Source: Rhodocollybia butyracea (lineage: Eukaryota; Basidiomycota; Agaricomycetes; Agaricales; Omphalotaceae). From it: a stretch of 64,000 nucleotides of DNA. The position numbers and the translations under genes are program-made. Shown here piece by piece: positions 21,892-32,744 of the stretch; within the stretch, counting starts at the first letter, position 1; every line of letters begins with the position of its first letter. The stretch is taken from positions 124,001-188,000 of the forward strand of contig JADNRY010000028.1 of assembly GCA_015501585.1 (NCBI GenBank), in the 5' to 3' direction. Under the pieces are notes generated by a model. The model saw only the letters and a list, made by a program, of their open reading frames with translations. It searched no databases and had not been told where the DNA came from.

Positions 21892-23419
21892 TCCTCAAAA
21901 CTCAAAGTTGATTTTTTGCTGGGAACACCGCAGAAGGTATTATTTGAATACCTATAGACGCATGGTATAGTATACTGCAGAAGGGACTACTGTCCATGCT
22001 AGCGGAGGGATGCGGAGACATTAGTGAAGGCTGGCGGCGTGGGGGATAAAGCTGAGAAAGAGGCAACGATAGAAAAAAGGGAATTTAGACTAGGGATTGT
22101 ATACTGTGGAAATTTCAAGTCTCACACTATCTGTAGATCGACTGGCGGTGCATACACGAGCGCCGCTTCAAGCAATACCAGACGTTTTTAAGCTTACCTT
22201 GGATGCGGTATGAGCCACTTGGCCAGTCTACCCTACATACAAGACCGGTAAATCAGCTCGTATCGAAGTGAGACCAAGAAGCAAGACTAATGGAATCGAG
22301 ACTACTTAATGGGAGGTAAAGCGTTTTTAGAGAATTTGCTTGTGCCAATGATTTCTTCGATGTTGTCTGTTTGACTTCCTTCTGCCATTTGACTGCCTTG
22401 TGGGAGCTTTGAAATCTGAGCGCTTGTAGCGAGACTGATCTGGGGAAAATGGCGGGATCCGAGAAAGGAAGTTTTAATAGCTAGTCATAAATGCATAATC
22501 GATTAATCGATAATATTAGACGGGTTTTGCTACGTCATGCACTGGAGTGACCACCCATTTCAGTGCAGTGTCGTGAGATGTGTGGCCTTGAGGCCTAGGA
22601 GGACTAGGACAATGGGATAGTATTCAGGTTTCTTGTTCGAAAGACATGGCAAACGGAAATCTCATTTTCCGGCGATCTCTCCCATTAATGCATTAATGAT
22701 CCGTCGTAGAGAGAGAGCCGGTAACTCTTTTAGATCCAGCCAGGGATTACTCTGTCGCCAAAGACGGGGATCCGGAGTTTAACGTTTATAAGACTAGGCT
22801 AAAGGGTTAGGTGACCATCGGCTAGGTAGAACTGAGTTACAAGGCAGCTAGTCCGGCTGACACTCCTGCGACGCTATACCGCTTGAAAACACACCTCTTA
22901 GATGAAATTGAAGACCGACATCTGTGTACATCTATAGCGTTGCAACGCCGTTCCATGCCTCCCATCCGTTGCTTGGCATGAGCCGATAATGAATAATGCA
23001 GCTTTGAGGGTCATGATCAGAGAAACGTCTCGGGCGCTTAAAGTCAACAGCCATTTATGATCACGTGACTGCTCTTCAAACTACGATCGGCCCTGTGTCT
23101 GTCTCGATGCTCTCAACTGTCTCTTCAGTATTTCATGACCTTGACCGACCTAATAATTGCTGCAGGGTTGGTTTCTCTCGCAAAAAACCAGGTACTTGAT
23201 GATTTCCTGACTCAACGGATGAATCGTCGATTGATCGTCCATCGATGACTGCTGAGGTAAATTTTGTGGTTTCCCTTGGTCCCAAGTCAGTAATAAACCT
23301 AACCTAACCCTGGGGCCTGAGTATTTAGTATGTCCATTTTGTGTTACCCATTATCACTTCAGTAGTAATGATTCTTGGGTTGCTATACCGGCATCGTACA
23401 GAAAATTCGTATACTATCA
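21892..23419. other. Intergenic, no gene seen
   Basis: 1.5 kb with no credible frame, tRNA fold or transposon end. Confidence 0.5.
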
Positions 23420-23700
23420 TCCCGTGGTATAATACTGTGGTACTGGGACTGGAGGAACCCAATTCTCACATGCCTCTTCCCTCCCAACAACAGACCCTGT
23501 ACCCCATCGCGCCGCTGTCCCAGATTCTGCCCTTTGTCTCGGACGAGAACACCAGCACTCCGTGGCAAAGCTGCATCGCTGTACGGTAGTCCGCATCTTG
23601 CTTCTATGGCATATTGGGGGAGGGTACACAACCACACAGCCTCTAGCAGCGGCTCTATATGCTCTGAGAGACCGTATTGTTTGCCTTAGAAATTGAAGAA
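23420..23700 (+). pseudogene. Fragment of gene H last exon
   Basis: Encodes QQTLYPIAP...LPFVSDENTSTPW followed by LYGSPHLASMAYW in a shifted frame, matching H residues about 590-640. It is truncated at both ends. It lies 85 bp from the stop codon of NACHT A, tail to tail. Confidence 0.8.
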
Positions 23701-23785
23701 ATTGTTGCTCACGTAGTGTGTTACGGTTTTATTGTTAATACAAGTGAGCTGACAGTCTGCAGCAATCGCGATCCTCTAATCCATG

Positions 23786-25898
23786 TCAACAGTCCAGAAG
23801 ATCTTTTGTTTGAAGGAATGGGGTAATTGTTAAAGAAGAAGAGGCGAGATATTCGGATAATGATGAAATGGAATGAGAGGGTACCTGTGACATGACTTCT
23901 GAGAATATATTTGACATTATCTTACCAGCAATAGCCCAGGTACCCTGTGAATACAAGTCAGAGGGGAATCGAATGGGGATTTTGAGGCCATCAATAACGA
24001 TAGTGAAGCCAATGGTGGATATACCAAGAAAATGTTGCAAGACTTTGTTATGTTTACTCTGAGGAGCAGTATACAGCGGGACTCCGTAAGCAATGAAAGT
24101 GCATGGAAGGGTACCTCATACCTTGAAGTGAGCCTGGATTGTATATGTTTGTAAAAGAAAATTACCCAATGACCAGGGTGGAGGCCTTCCACCAATAAAG
24201 TATGACATGGTGCCAGATGAGTTGGAAATGTAAGATTGAAATAGAGTAAGAAAAGCGGAATAAACGTTGAAAGTATCAAGTCTTGACAGAAGTTGAGCGG
24301 TGCCACATGCATAGGTAAGATGATGTGTCCAATTTGAGAGAGCATACTCCAACAAATGAACAGAACCAGTGTTCAGGTTCAGAAGTGATTGGGGAAAAGC
24401 TTTAGGGCCCTCAACCTCAATCACAGATAAGCAGCACTGTGCAAGGTAGTCATGGACAGCTGATTTGTTGATATAAAACTGTAAGGACCTTTCATAGTTT
24501 GATAAAAATGTCACAAAAGAAGCATGGCAAAAACAAAGGTCGGATTCAACAGGTGAAGGGCCACTGAAAAGAGAATGGACACCAGATAGTGCGGCGTGGA
24601 GAGCGCCTAGAGACTTCATCTCAACTGCGAGTAGACGCACCAAGATCTCCCTTGAGAGCCCATTGTATACGGACATCAAATCCCCGAACACTAAGATGGC
24701 CCCAAGAATGTGGACCAGCTTAGGGCTCTTTTGGTGCGCAGTTGACAAAATTTGATGGTAAAGAGCATCCAGCTCAATGAATGGTGATTCTGCTCCCTCA
24801 GGTGGCTGAATACCAAGTACCACATTGAGACGGTCTGCAGGGACTGCAGCATCATCATCAATGTATTTTAGCACTGTCGATGGGTATATGAAGTGTCCTG
24901 AAGCCTTTCCCACAAGAACATCAATCTGGTTATGAGTTGGCCAAGGACGAGGAACATGCTCCATTGTATGTGAGTGGCGATGGAGTATTTCTTGGAATTT
25001 GTCCTGCAAAAATACTCGAATTTCATGAGATGCTCGATATAGATTATCGTCGAGAGGTATCCAATGACAGATAGATCTGAGCTGTGGGCTGTTAAAGGAC
25101 CCTTGGATGCGAGGTTCTGGTCTGCTGGCAATTAAAATGCGGAATGGAAGGGGGTGTTTATGCATTGCATCTTTGAGAATGAAAAGGATACGTTGTTGAT
25201 CACGGCTATTGGAGCACTCATCCAGACCATCAATGATGATGATCCGGGTGCGCTTTAATGGAGGTTTCCCAAGCAACTCCTGGTGCATCTGGACCTTGAG
25301 CCAGGGCTGCAAGATAAGGCCATTAAACTGGCTCTCGATTGATGATGTGAGGATAGAGGGATTTTTAATGACCACTGAGTTTATGATCGGGCGTAACTCG
25401 GGCATTGCGCCAGCGATTTGCAAAGCAAGTGTGGTGAATAGCCCTCCAGGGTTGTTTCGGGACTTATCAGAGCGCCAGAAGAAGAAAGTCCCAGCCAGGA
25501 TCCCGTCCTTTGCACATGCTTCTGCGAAAGTCTGAGCAACAGCCGACTTTCCCGCTCCAGCTGGACCATAGAGCCAGCGGATACTCGAATCATTTGGAGA
25601 AACTTGTGGTGTATCCTGTTTGACCCAGTCCTTCAATTCTTTCAGAATTGCTTCTCGTGTCCCTGGGTGGCACAATGGCGGCGGGAAACGAGCTTCTGCA
25701 TTAAAAAGAGCTGAAGTAGATGCATGCCGATACAACATGCGAAGGCCTTTTCAATGTGTTAAGTGACATCGTTCATCGATACGTGAGCAAGGTGGCCAAC
25801 ACACCTCTTTCTCCATCATGCATAGATATATTCACATCGCGGGCAGCATAGTTGAAGGTTCCCCCACCGATAACGAAGTCGTGAGATTCGCTAAACAT
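23786..25898 (-). CDS. NACHT-domain STAND ATPase A (intact, 663 aa)
   Basis: Exons 25898-25805, 25746-24122 and 24058-23786, with introns of 58 and 63 bp joined in phase. The N-terminal leader (SHDFVIGGGTFNYAARDVNIS) is the conserved start shared by all copies. Walker A GPAGAGKS is near residue 92, Walker B IIIIDGLDE near 200, and a sensor-1-like ILIASRPEPR follows. A winged-helix-like region and a C-terminal domain (SKHNKVLQHFL...) complete it. There are no WD40, ankyrin or TPR repeats, so it is shorter than classical fungal NLR-like proteins. It lacks the Ser-rich linker of about 30 residues before Walker B found in B, C and D. By family it should be a nucleotide-controlled oligomerising switch, possibly in self/non-self recognition; that role is inferred. 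Confidence 0.92.
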
Positions 25899-26852
25899 CC
25901 GGAAGTATGTTCGCGTTGTGTTTAATTTCCGTTTGTAAAGCGGGTACGGGTAGTATTTGGTGCAGAAACTTGAAAGAAGAAAGTGGTCGAAGGACAAAGT
26001 CAATCACGGAATAAACGCTTGCTACAGCATCTCGATGGGCGTCTGTCAACAGCTGTAACTCAAAGACCATAGATAGATAGATAGATACACGGCCCAAACA
26101 GCCATAGATATGTTCTGAAACGCTTCGTTTTCCGTTATAGCTATCTCGGACCGTAATCAAACGGGAACGTCGAACCTCGAGTGTACGACTGCTAGTAATT
26201 TCTGGATGTACTTCCCTCTCCATTCGAATTGGGCCCATCAAGTGCTCCGACGGCTGCGCCGGGCGTCTCCATCTCCAGACTCTGCATCACTCTATGTAAT
26301 TTTATCTCTACGCCGTTGAGCTCTGAGTCTGAACTACGAAACTTATATGACAGCTACTCAGCACTGTGCCGGGATCATATTGTCAAGGATCTGAATAATG
26401 CTTTGTGGCTCTACAATCAACCATCGTCCGCTCTACTTTCTTCTTCTGGGTGACAGAGGTGTTCCTTCAAGGCAGTTCCTAACTTCCTGCCATTTTGTAT
26501 GTTGGGCCACTGTATAGATATCGGGCTGTTCCTCGCCGCACCCCTGTTCCCAACCTGTTCCCTATGGCACGTTTACACATTCACTTCACTCAATTTATTG
26601 ACTCACTTTTCCAGGTTGTACGTTATTAAGGATTATTTCACTCGCATACTTGAAAGCTTGCGGTGGTTCCAGAAGTCATCGATGGTCTAGGTAAACCCGC
26701 TCTTCTGTAGTGTTTAACCCAATTAACACTCTCTACTCCCTTGAGCGTGATGATTGTTGTAGCTTACGATCGACCAAACAATCTTAATTAATTATCAAGT
26801 TATCGCCGTTCCGCAACACTCAATGTACAGTTTCGATTATGATATCCCGGGT
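25899..26852. other. Intergenic between NACHT A head and E1 tail
   Basis: Contains a GATA microsatellite (about 26070-26086) and the upstream region of NACHT A, with a CTACAGCATCTCGATGGGCGTCTGT block (26021-26045) that recurs upstream of B and D. No gene seen. Confidence 0.6.
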
Positions 26853-27688
26853 TCACCCCTTCGGTGCCTCGCCTGGGCGGAGGGCACCCGACATCTCAAT
26901 TCTGGGGGCCTGCGAGACTGCTCCCTTCCCAGGTGCTCGGATTTGTTCTCGGAACTCCAGGGACGACTGGAACATTACCAACAAATGTTTATCTTATCGC
27001 GCTCATTTCAGCTCCGAGCTCGAATATCCAGGAAAAATAAATACAGAACTGACCTTCTTCGGTTAATTCATCCTCGCTAAGCACTAACTTATCATCCTCC
27101 ACCCTCGCCAGAACCGTAGCTCCCTTTTGTAACAATCCACTAACAACTACCTCGGCTTTCTTATTCCCCTTGGCCTTCTCAGCCTTGATCACGATTTTTC
27201 CACGGAAGACCGCTTTACGGTCTTTCCCCTTCTTATCTGTGATCTCGAACGAGAACTCCGAACCTTTGGAATCGAAGGTTGTACCGAAATAATTGTTCCA
27301 ATTCAAAGGCACAAGAATCTGCGGCGTCGTTGGTTTTTTCCCTGTCTGGAGGATGTATAGGAGCTTGCTAAGAGCTTTGAAGGGCTTGTCCGCCTTGGGT
27401 TCCTGTCCTTCCGCGACCGGGGTCCCATCCGCCCAGCGCCCCTTCACGTAATACTTAACAGGTTTCGGTTTCAAGAACTTGGGTTTCGAGAGCTTTGGGA
27501 ACTTGGACAAATGGTTGCGCAAGCCGCGAGGTGTCACATTGACTGGCCCACGCTCAACCTATATACGGGTGGGATAAAAGGAAGTCAGTGGAGATGTATG
27601 TATATTATTATTTTCGATGACTCACGGACAAAGGGATGGCAAGCACTGTTGACATAAGGACGAGGAAGATAATCGAATTGAAACGCAT
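26853..27688 (-). CDS. E1: small secreted protein, 235 aa, unknown function
   Basis: Exons 27688-27626, 27558-27054 and 26992-26853 join in phase. Introns are 67 and 61 bp. The start MRFNSIIFLVLMSTVLAIPLS is a classical signal peptide. The mature protein is basic, with KPKFLKPKP near residue 45 and a beta-rich core (SEFSFEITDKKGK). The third-exon junction (TEE|DKHLLVMFQSSLEFRE) is supported by the identical arrangement in E2. No cysteine-rich effector signature or enzyme motif is visible. Its closest relatives are E2 at 29870-30774 and, more distantly, E3 at 32745-33410. A secreted interaction or effector-like protein is possible but unproven. Confidence 0.8.
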
Positions 27689-27722
27689 GATGGTAAAGCA
27701 GTTTGAAAGCAGAAATAAAATG

Positions 27723-27797
27723 CCCTTTCGACCAGCGAAAGGGAGGGATGAGGCGACCTGTCAACGCGAGCTCTGGCGATCCCAAGTATTTATATTT
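27723..27797 (-). promoter_or_regulatory. E1 promoter: TATA box and palindrome
   Basis: On the minus strand a TATA-like AAATATAAATACTT lies at about 27786-27799. Between it and the ATG is a perfect inverted repeat, CCCTTTCG (27723-27730), 5-base loop ACCAG, CGAAAGGG (27736-27743). Both are kept before E2 (30850-30920), so they are likely functional, either as a factor site or a 5' UTR hairpin. Confidence 0.6.
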
Positions 27798-27801
27798 CTT
27801 G

Positions 27802-29869
27802 TGAAACGCCTGGAGCAAAAACGTGGGTGAGAGCTGTTGTCCGGCATAACATCGGGAGGCGGGAGGCTCATCCGTTTTCCAGTACTTTACTTATAAGATC
27901 ATATGTATACCATTTCCGTACGTCGCGACCAAAGACCGGCCTGCTCTGGGGAGCAGAAAAGGTACGAGTACAATCTCGACTTACTAGAAATATCATCTCG
28001 AAACACTACAACCTTGACCCAGAGTACGTGGGAAACATTACCGCAATTCGCACACAGTTTCTGGGAACCATGTCTACCCTAGAGGTCTTCACGGCTTCTG
28101 CTGCAATGTCTGCTGAAGTGGTTGGGAACGTGTGGAACTGAAACGATACTGCTAGATACGTCACATTTGGAGGCAGCTGCTCTTTCTAGAAAAGGAAATT
28201 TAAATCACGACACGATGCGTTTACGCTCTGCACTGAGCAATGTTAGCAAGATTATATACGGCGATAACAGAGGAAGAACACGTACTGTATTATTATTCCT
28301 CGAGTACCAGGACGCGATAGCGCAAAACGCGTTTGTGCAGAAACCAATCTCGCAGAATCACTGGTTTTTTTTCGAGACGCTTTCGAGCGTTTCCGTGAAA
28401 TCGGCCGACAAGTTGTATCGATGGCGGCGGAAAGGAGCTCGAAGAAGGCTGAGTCTTTGATTAGGGGGATGATTACCTTTTAGGCCCAAGTGTCTGAAGG
28501 GTCTAAAGGGTCTGAGTTGTGATTGCGCTGTGATGTCGATGTTGTGTTTCGTTGTTATGAATATTGTTGGTTTATAAGTGGCTGAAAAAGACTTTGTGGT
28601 ATACGGCGAGTCTTCGCGGTCCCAATCCTGCATCGCAGAATTCCGCTTCAAAATCCACAACAAGCCGATATTCTCGTTCAACCCTCTTGCTACATCTCCG
28701 TCTTGGATTCATCGTGTCCTGCCAAGCTATCCGAATCTGCCAAAGCCCTAAAGCCTAAAGCTTAAAGCTTTAAAGAGCTATGTTCAAAGACGACCCGATG
28801 GATAAGTTCTTCAGCTGTAAGGTTGGAAATTTGATAGTAGACGAGTTTAGATTCAGGAGTGGCAATAAGAGGGGAGATATCTAGTAACATGGTTTGGGTG
28901 AGTTAGTACGCGGATGAAATACTTCTAAAGGCTGGCTAACCTGTTGTGCTTGAGTATAGTGCACTCGAATGGATGGACAATTGATTTACTGAGGCTTGGA
29001 GAGAATTTTCATGGGAATTCTTGAATTCTTGAAGCAGGAACTTTGGGTCGGGCGTCGTCGAATATTAAGAACAGTATTTCGTTAGGAAACTTGTATACAT
29101 TGGTAAATTGAGACCTCCAACTGTTGTTCTGCCACGCTAAACACCGTGTAGTTCAGAGAGAAAGCCACGCGTCGAGGTTGTTGGGCGCTTGTAACGAGTT
29201 AGAATGTTCCGATCCGGACCGCTATCGCCTTGTAGGGTCGTTGACCCAGCATCATCTATAAATTCAGCAAAAATCAAAACGAAACTCATTACTTTGCCTT
29301 CGGCATCGACAGCGCTTTAGATAGCCCGGATATAATGCATATGCCATATGATGAACCATGAATCCGAGTCGGAGAATAACAGCCTGCTATAGGCTTTAGT
29401 GCAGTATTAGGACGATTCAGATCGAACCTGCGTTCACCTAGTCCTACAGCGAAACAAAAACTCATTCCGGTGCAGTTATTGCTTCAAACCCTCGTCCTTC
29501 GAGCTGCTTTATAAAGTAATCAACCCCCTTTTCAACCGTCTATCCAGGTAGTCCACCGATTTTACAGAAACTCCCGAAACAGCCTCTCAAAATATTAGTG
29601 CATTCTTTATCCTATCTAATGAAATTTGACCAACTCTTCGTGCATCTTTAGTAGCTACTTTCCGGCGCCGGTTTGAACGACTCATGGTCCACTGTTATTG
29701 TTGCTGATACTTACTGTACAACGATCTTTGGCAACAATCTACGAGACTCCCCTCCTCCCAAGCTATTATATAGCTTTACCGGGCATATGAGGTGCCTTGT
29801 TTTTCTCGTCCCAATTTGTTGTATGCGTACTACTAGTCGCTCTACTACATGTATCCATACCGACGCTCC
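27802..29869. other. Long intergenic stretch, no gene seen
   Basis: About 2 kb. Short frames around 28000-28700 on both strands overlap each other and lack splice logic. A small AAAGC-rich simple repeat is near 28745-28772. Confidence 0.5.
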
Positions 29870-30774
29870 TCAGTCAACCTTTTCTTTGGGCGGTACGACC
29901 ACTTCTTCAGGTGGCTGCAGGGCACCCGACATCATATAACGACCATCTCCAGTCTGGGATAGCCTGGCGTGCTTTACTTCTTTCTCCTTTATTAAACCCT
30001 TTGTGCCCTTTCCTTTCTTCGCAGGCGCGCGGACCTGTTTTAGTTCTCGGAATTCCAGGCACGACTGAAACATTACCAGCAAACGTTTGTCTTATAACAC
30101 TCATTTCAGCTTCGAGCTCATCCAGAAAAAATAAATGCAAAACGTACCTTCCTCGGTAAATCTCTGCACGCCGACCACTAAGATATCGTCCTTCACCCAC
30201 GCCAGAACCGTATTTTTCCTTCCTTCCTTCAATCCCGATTCAATCTGTATCATGCCACTAACAGCTCCCTGCTCCTCGAACTTGACTTTTCCATAGATGA
30301 CCTTTTCAATTTTTTTCCCAGTTTTACTATCTTTCATCTGAAACGAGAACTTGGCACCTTCGGAATAGAACTTCGACTTGGTACTACCGTAATAATTATT
30401 CCTCCAAAGAGAAGTTTTGCCCTGACGAGAAGGCACAAAAATCTGCGGCTTCGATGGTTTCTTCCCAGTTTTGAGGATGAATAGGAGCTTGGAAAGAGCT
30501 CTGTAAGGCCAGTCCACCTGGGGATCTTGTCCTTCCATGACCGGATACCCCTCCTCTCAGTGCCCATCCAAGACATACTTTGGCTTTGGTTTTAAGAACT
30601 TTGGTAAGGGCAAACGGTCGAGGCCACGAGGTGCCACATCGGCTGGCTCCTGGTCAACCTATATATGAGTGGGGTAAAAGGGAGCCGGTGGAGAATAGGG
30701 TAATAACTCACGGACAAAGGGATGGCAAGCACAGTTGACACAACGACGAGTACGATGATGGAATCGAAACGCAT
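29870..30774 (-). pseudogene. E2: paralogue of E1 with an in-frame stop
   Basis: Exons 30774-30712, 30658-30148 and 30090-29870 join in phase exactly like E1 (265 codons). The signal peptide MRFDSIIVLVVVSTVLAIPLS, the core and the third exon (DKRLLVMFQSCLEFRE) are preserved. One TGA at 30559-30557 stands where E1 has TGG (Trp). The reading frame is otherwise intact on both sides, so this is a single nonsense mutation, an assembly error, or less likely a recoded or edited codon. The C terminus is longer than in E1 (Lys-rich, ending PPKEKVD). Confidence 0.8.
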
Positions 30775-30775
30775 G

Positions 30776-30814
<39 letters not shown>
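30775..30814 (-). repeat. TAC/GTA microsatellite touching the E2 start codon
   Basis: About 12 uninterrupted AGT units lie immediately upstream of the E2 ATG, inside its 5' UTR. E1 has no such repeat at the same place, so the expansion is specific to E2. Confidence 0.9.
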
Positions 30815-30849
30815 TAATGGTAAATGCGGTGAGGGAGAAATAATACCGT

Positions 30850-30920
30850 TTTCGACCAGCGAAAGGGGGAATGAGGCGATCTATTGAGCCAAACTCTGAT
30901 GATCCCAAGTATTTATATTT
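30850..30920 (-). promoter_or_regulatory. E2 promoter region
   Basis: Carries the same GATCCCAAGTATTTATATTT block (30901-30920; TATA on the minus strand) and the TTTCG-ACCAG-CGAAA inverted repeat (about 30850-30864) as E1, although the outer stem pairs have decayed. Confidence 0.55.
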
Positions 30921-31078
30921 CTTGCGAAACAGATGGAGCAGAGAGGGTTGTTCTTCAATATTTCAGATGCGGGATCATATGCACAGTCAGACTCCCGCCG
31001 CAGGTACGATTCCCCACCGTAACCCCTCGTAAACCCCAAAGGGTAATGATTTTGAATTTTCGGGCGTTGCTCCGGCTA

Positions 31079-31875
31079 CAGTGCGCACAGGCACTTCCTC
31101 AGCAACCTTCGGAAGACTGAATAGAAATTTTTGTGACTTTTTTAAATTTTTTTCTGGGAAGAAACCAGGCAAAAGAATGCGATTAACGTTGAGACCGAAA
31201 AAGTTCCCACGGTATTTCACTTTTCTCGCCTCAGATCACCGAAGTTTCGGCCAACTCGTGACTAGTTTTTTTTTCATTTCCACAATGGGACGCTCCCAGG
31301 CAAAGAAGAGAGCCGCTCTGGCACGGGAAGCAAAGAAACGTGAAGAAAAACAAATACAGATCTTGAACACACGTCAGGAAGCCATCACGCGCAGTGAAGA
31401 TCCCAACTATATTGACTCTGGCTCAGATTTGGACACGGATGTCCAGGATAATAGCAATGTATTGACCAAAACTGAGTCTGGGAGTCATGTATTCTCAATT
31501 ACAGAGGATAATTATGATCTGCTTCCACACAAGGAGGTAGCGTCAATTCTGATGGATGTTAATATAATCAATCGCCGTTAATGTAGCACACTTTCTATGC
31601 TATTCCAGCATGCTACCTATTTTTTTCTGATTTTTTCTGATTTTATTTCGTATTTTTCTGGTACACACCACGTGACTATTTCACTTTTTCGAGGGTCAAA
31701 AAGTTAAACTTCAAGCTACAGTTTATTGGAGCACAACGGGGGTTCATCTAGTGTATGTCTATACATCCCGAGAGGTTTTAGCTTAACTCTTTTACTTTAG
31801 AAATTCTAATTAATCTTCGAATTTTCGGAGGCTCTTTAATTCAATTCGGATGTCACGAAGTGCCTGTGCGCACTG
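31079..31875 (+). mobile_element. 797-bp DNA transposon with 19-bp TIRs and TA target
   Basis: The ends are perfect inverted repeats CAGTGCGCACAGGCACTTC, flanked on both sides by TA (31077-31078 and 31876-31877). Looser TIR similarity extends further inward. The TA duplication and CAGTG ends fit the Tc1/mariner-pogo superfamily. The paralogous repeat at 36950-37013 has ...CTCTGGC-TA-CCCCAGTGGGG without the element, an empty site. It encodes only a 98-residue protein and no DDE catalytic core, so it is probably non-autonomous. Confidence 0.88.
31285..31581 (+). CDS. 98-aa basic/acidic protein carried by the TA transposon
   Basis: Starts MGRSQAKKRAALAREAKKRE, a highly basic helical N terminus, followed by an acidic stretch (YIDSGSDLDTDVQDN). 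Stop TAA at 31579-31581. The ATG is preceded by a T-rich tract. It lies wholly inside the TIR element, so it is probably the N-terminal remnant or an accessory protein of a transposase gene. No catalytic residues are visible and the function is unknown. Confidence 0.6.
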   Translation: MGRSQAKKRAALAREAKKREEKQIQILNTRQEAITRSEDPNYIDSGSDLDTDVQDNSNVLTKTESGSHVFSITEDNYDLLPHKEVASILMDVNIINRR

Positions 31876-32130
31876 TACCCCAGTGGGGCTCGGGCCTGGC
31901 TGGGCATTTTTAGGCGCTCCCGCGCCCCACGAGGGCCGTCCCCCAATATTTCAGATACGGGATCACATGCACAGTCAGACTCCCGCCGCAGGTACGAAAG
32001 GGTACGATTCCCCAATCGTAACCCCTCGTAACCCCCAAAGGGTACGATTCCCCAATCGTAACTCCTCGTAACCCCCAAAGGGTAAAGGTTTTGAATTTTC
32101 GGGGTACCCCAGTGGGGCTGGGCGTTTTTA

Positions 32131-32744
32131 GGCGTTTTTGTGCCTTATGAGGCGGTGTAGGACCTGGAGCAACCCTGAGCAACCTTATCCCGTTATCACT
32201 TTTGCAGTGTTACATACTGACCTTCGAATCCCTGAATGTTTCATGTTAAATTAGACTCTTATTCTCGTGACCCTATTCTCGTGACCTTATTTCCCCAGGT
32301 TAGACGAGGTTAGGCGACTTCATGAACTCTTGATATCAGTACCAAGGGTGAGCGTTTACCAACAGATGTCTACTCTGCCGACAACTCGCTCGGGCACTAT
32401 GTATCGCTCAAGCAATTAGTAGAGTGAGCGGTACTCCTATGAACATTGACAAGAGTACTTATTTGCAGGAAAGCTTTCGTAGATGTGATGCGGACTCCGC
32501 GTCTCCATCAAGTTTCAACATCCCACTCTGCCCATTTCCGAACACTGGATTTAGGCCATAGCAATGGCATCAGGCATCAGGGCGCCGGCCCATGACCCGT
32601 CCTCCACTCCCCAATTTTAAAAGCCAACCTACGTTTGAAATTGATAATCTGTTTTCTTTGCTGGCCAGAGAAACCCCCCGCCTACCACCCAGATATCCGC
32701 TCCTTCCTCTCCCCAGTCGTTCATCCGACATTCTACGTGACAAC
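32131..32744. other. Intergenic, probable E3 promoter
   Basis: No gene seen. Short duplicated CTCGTGACC words are near 32265-32285. Confidence 0.5.

Larger units (their letters stand above)
30957..32130 (+). repeat. Dispersed repeat with AATATTTCAGAT...CCCCAGTGGGG, interrupted by a transposon; 40-bp tandem inside
   Basis: The block ATGCACAGTCAGACTCCCGC occurs at about 30976-30995 and 31968-31987, and the AAAGGGTAATGATTTTGAATTTTCG block at about 31039, 32079 (variant) and 36951. A 40-bp unit is repeated head to tail at 32000-32039 and 32040-32079 with one mismatch. No coding capacity. The copies serve as empty-site references for the element at 31079-31875. Confidence 0.8.

Noticed and set aside
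23786..25898. Full fungal NLR with WD40, ankyrin or TPR repeats
   Set aside because: The spliced proteins stop about 90 residues after exon 2 and no repeat units are visible downstream in any copy.
30708..30908. Minus-strand frame with a poly-leucine run
   Set aside because: It is the translation of the AGT microsatellite upstream of E2 and shares no conservation with E1.
31985..32080. CRISPR-like array
   Set aside because: Two 40-bp units directly adjacent, without spacers, in a eukaryotic genome; a simple tandem repeat.
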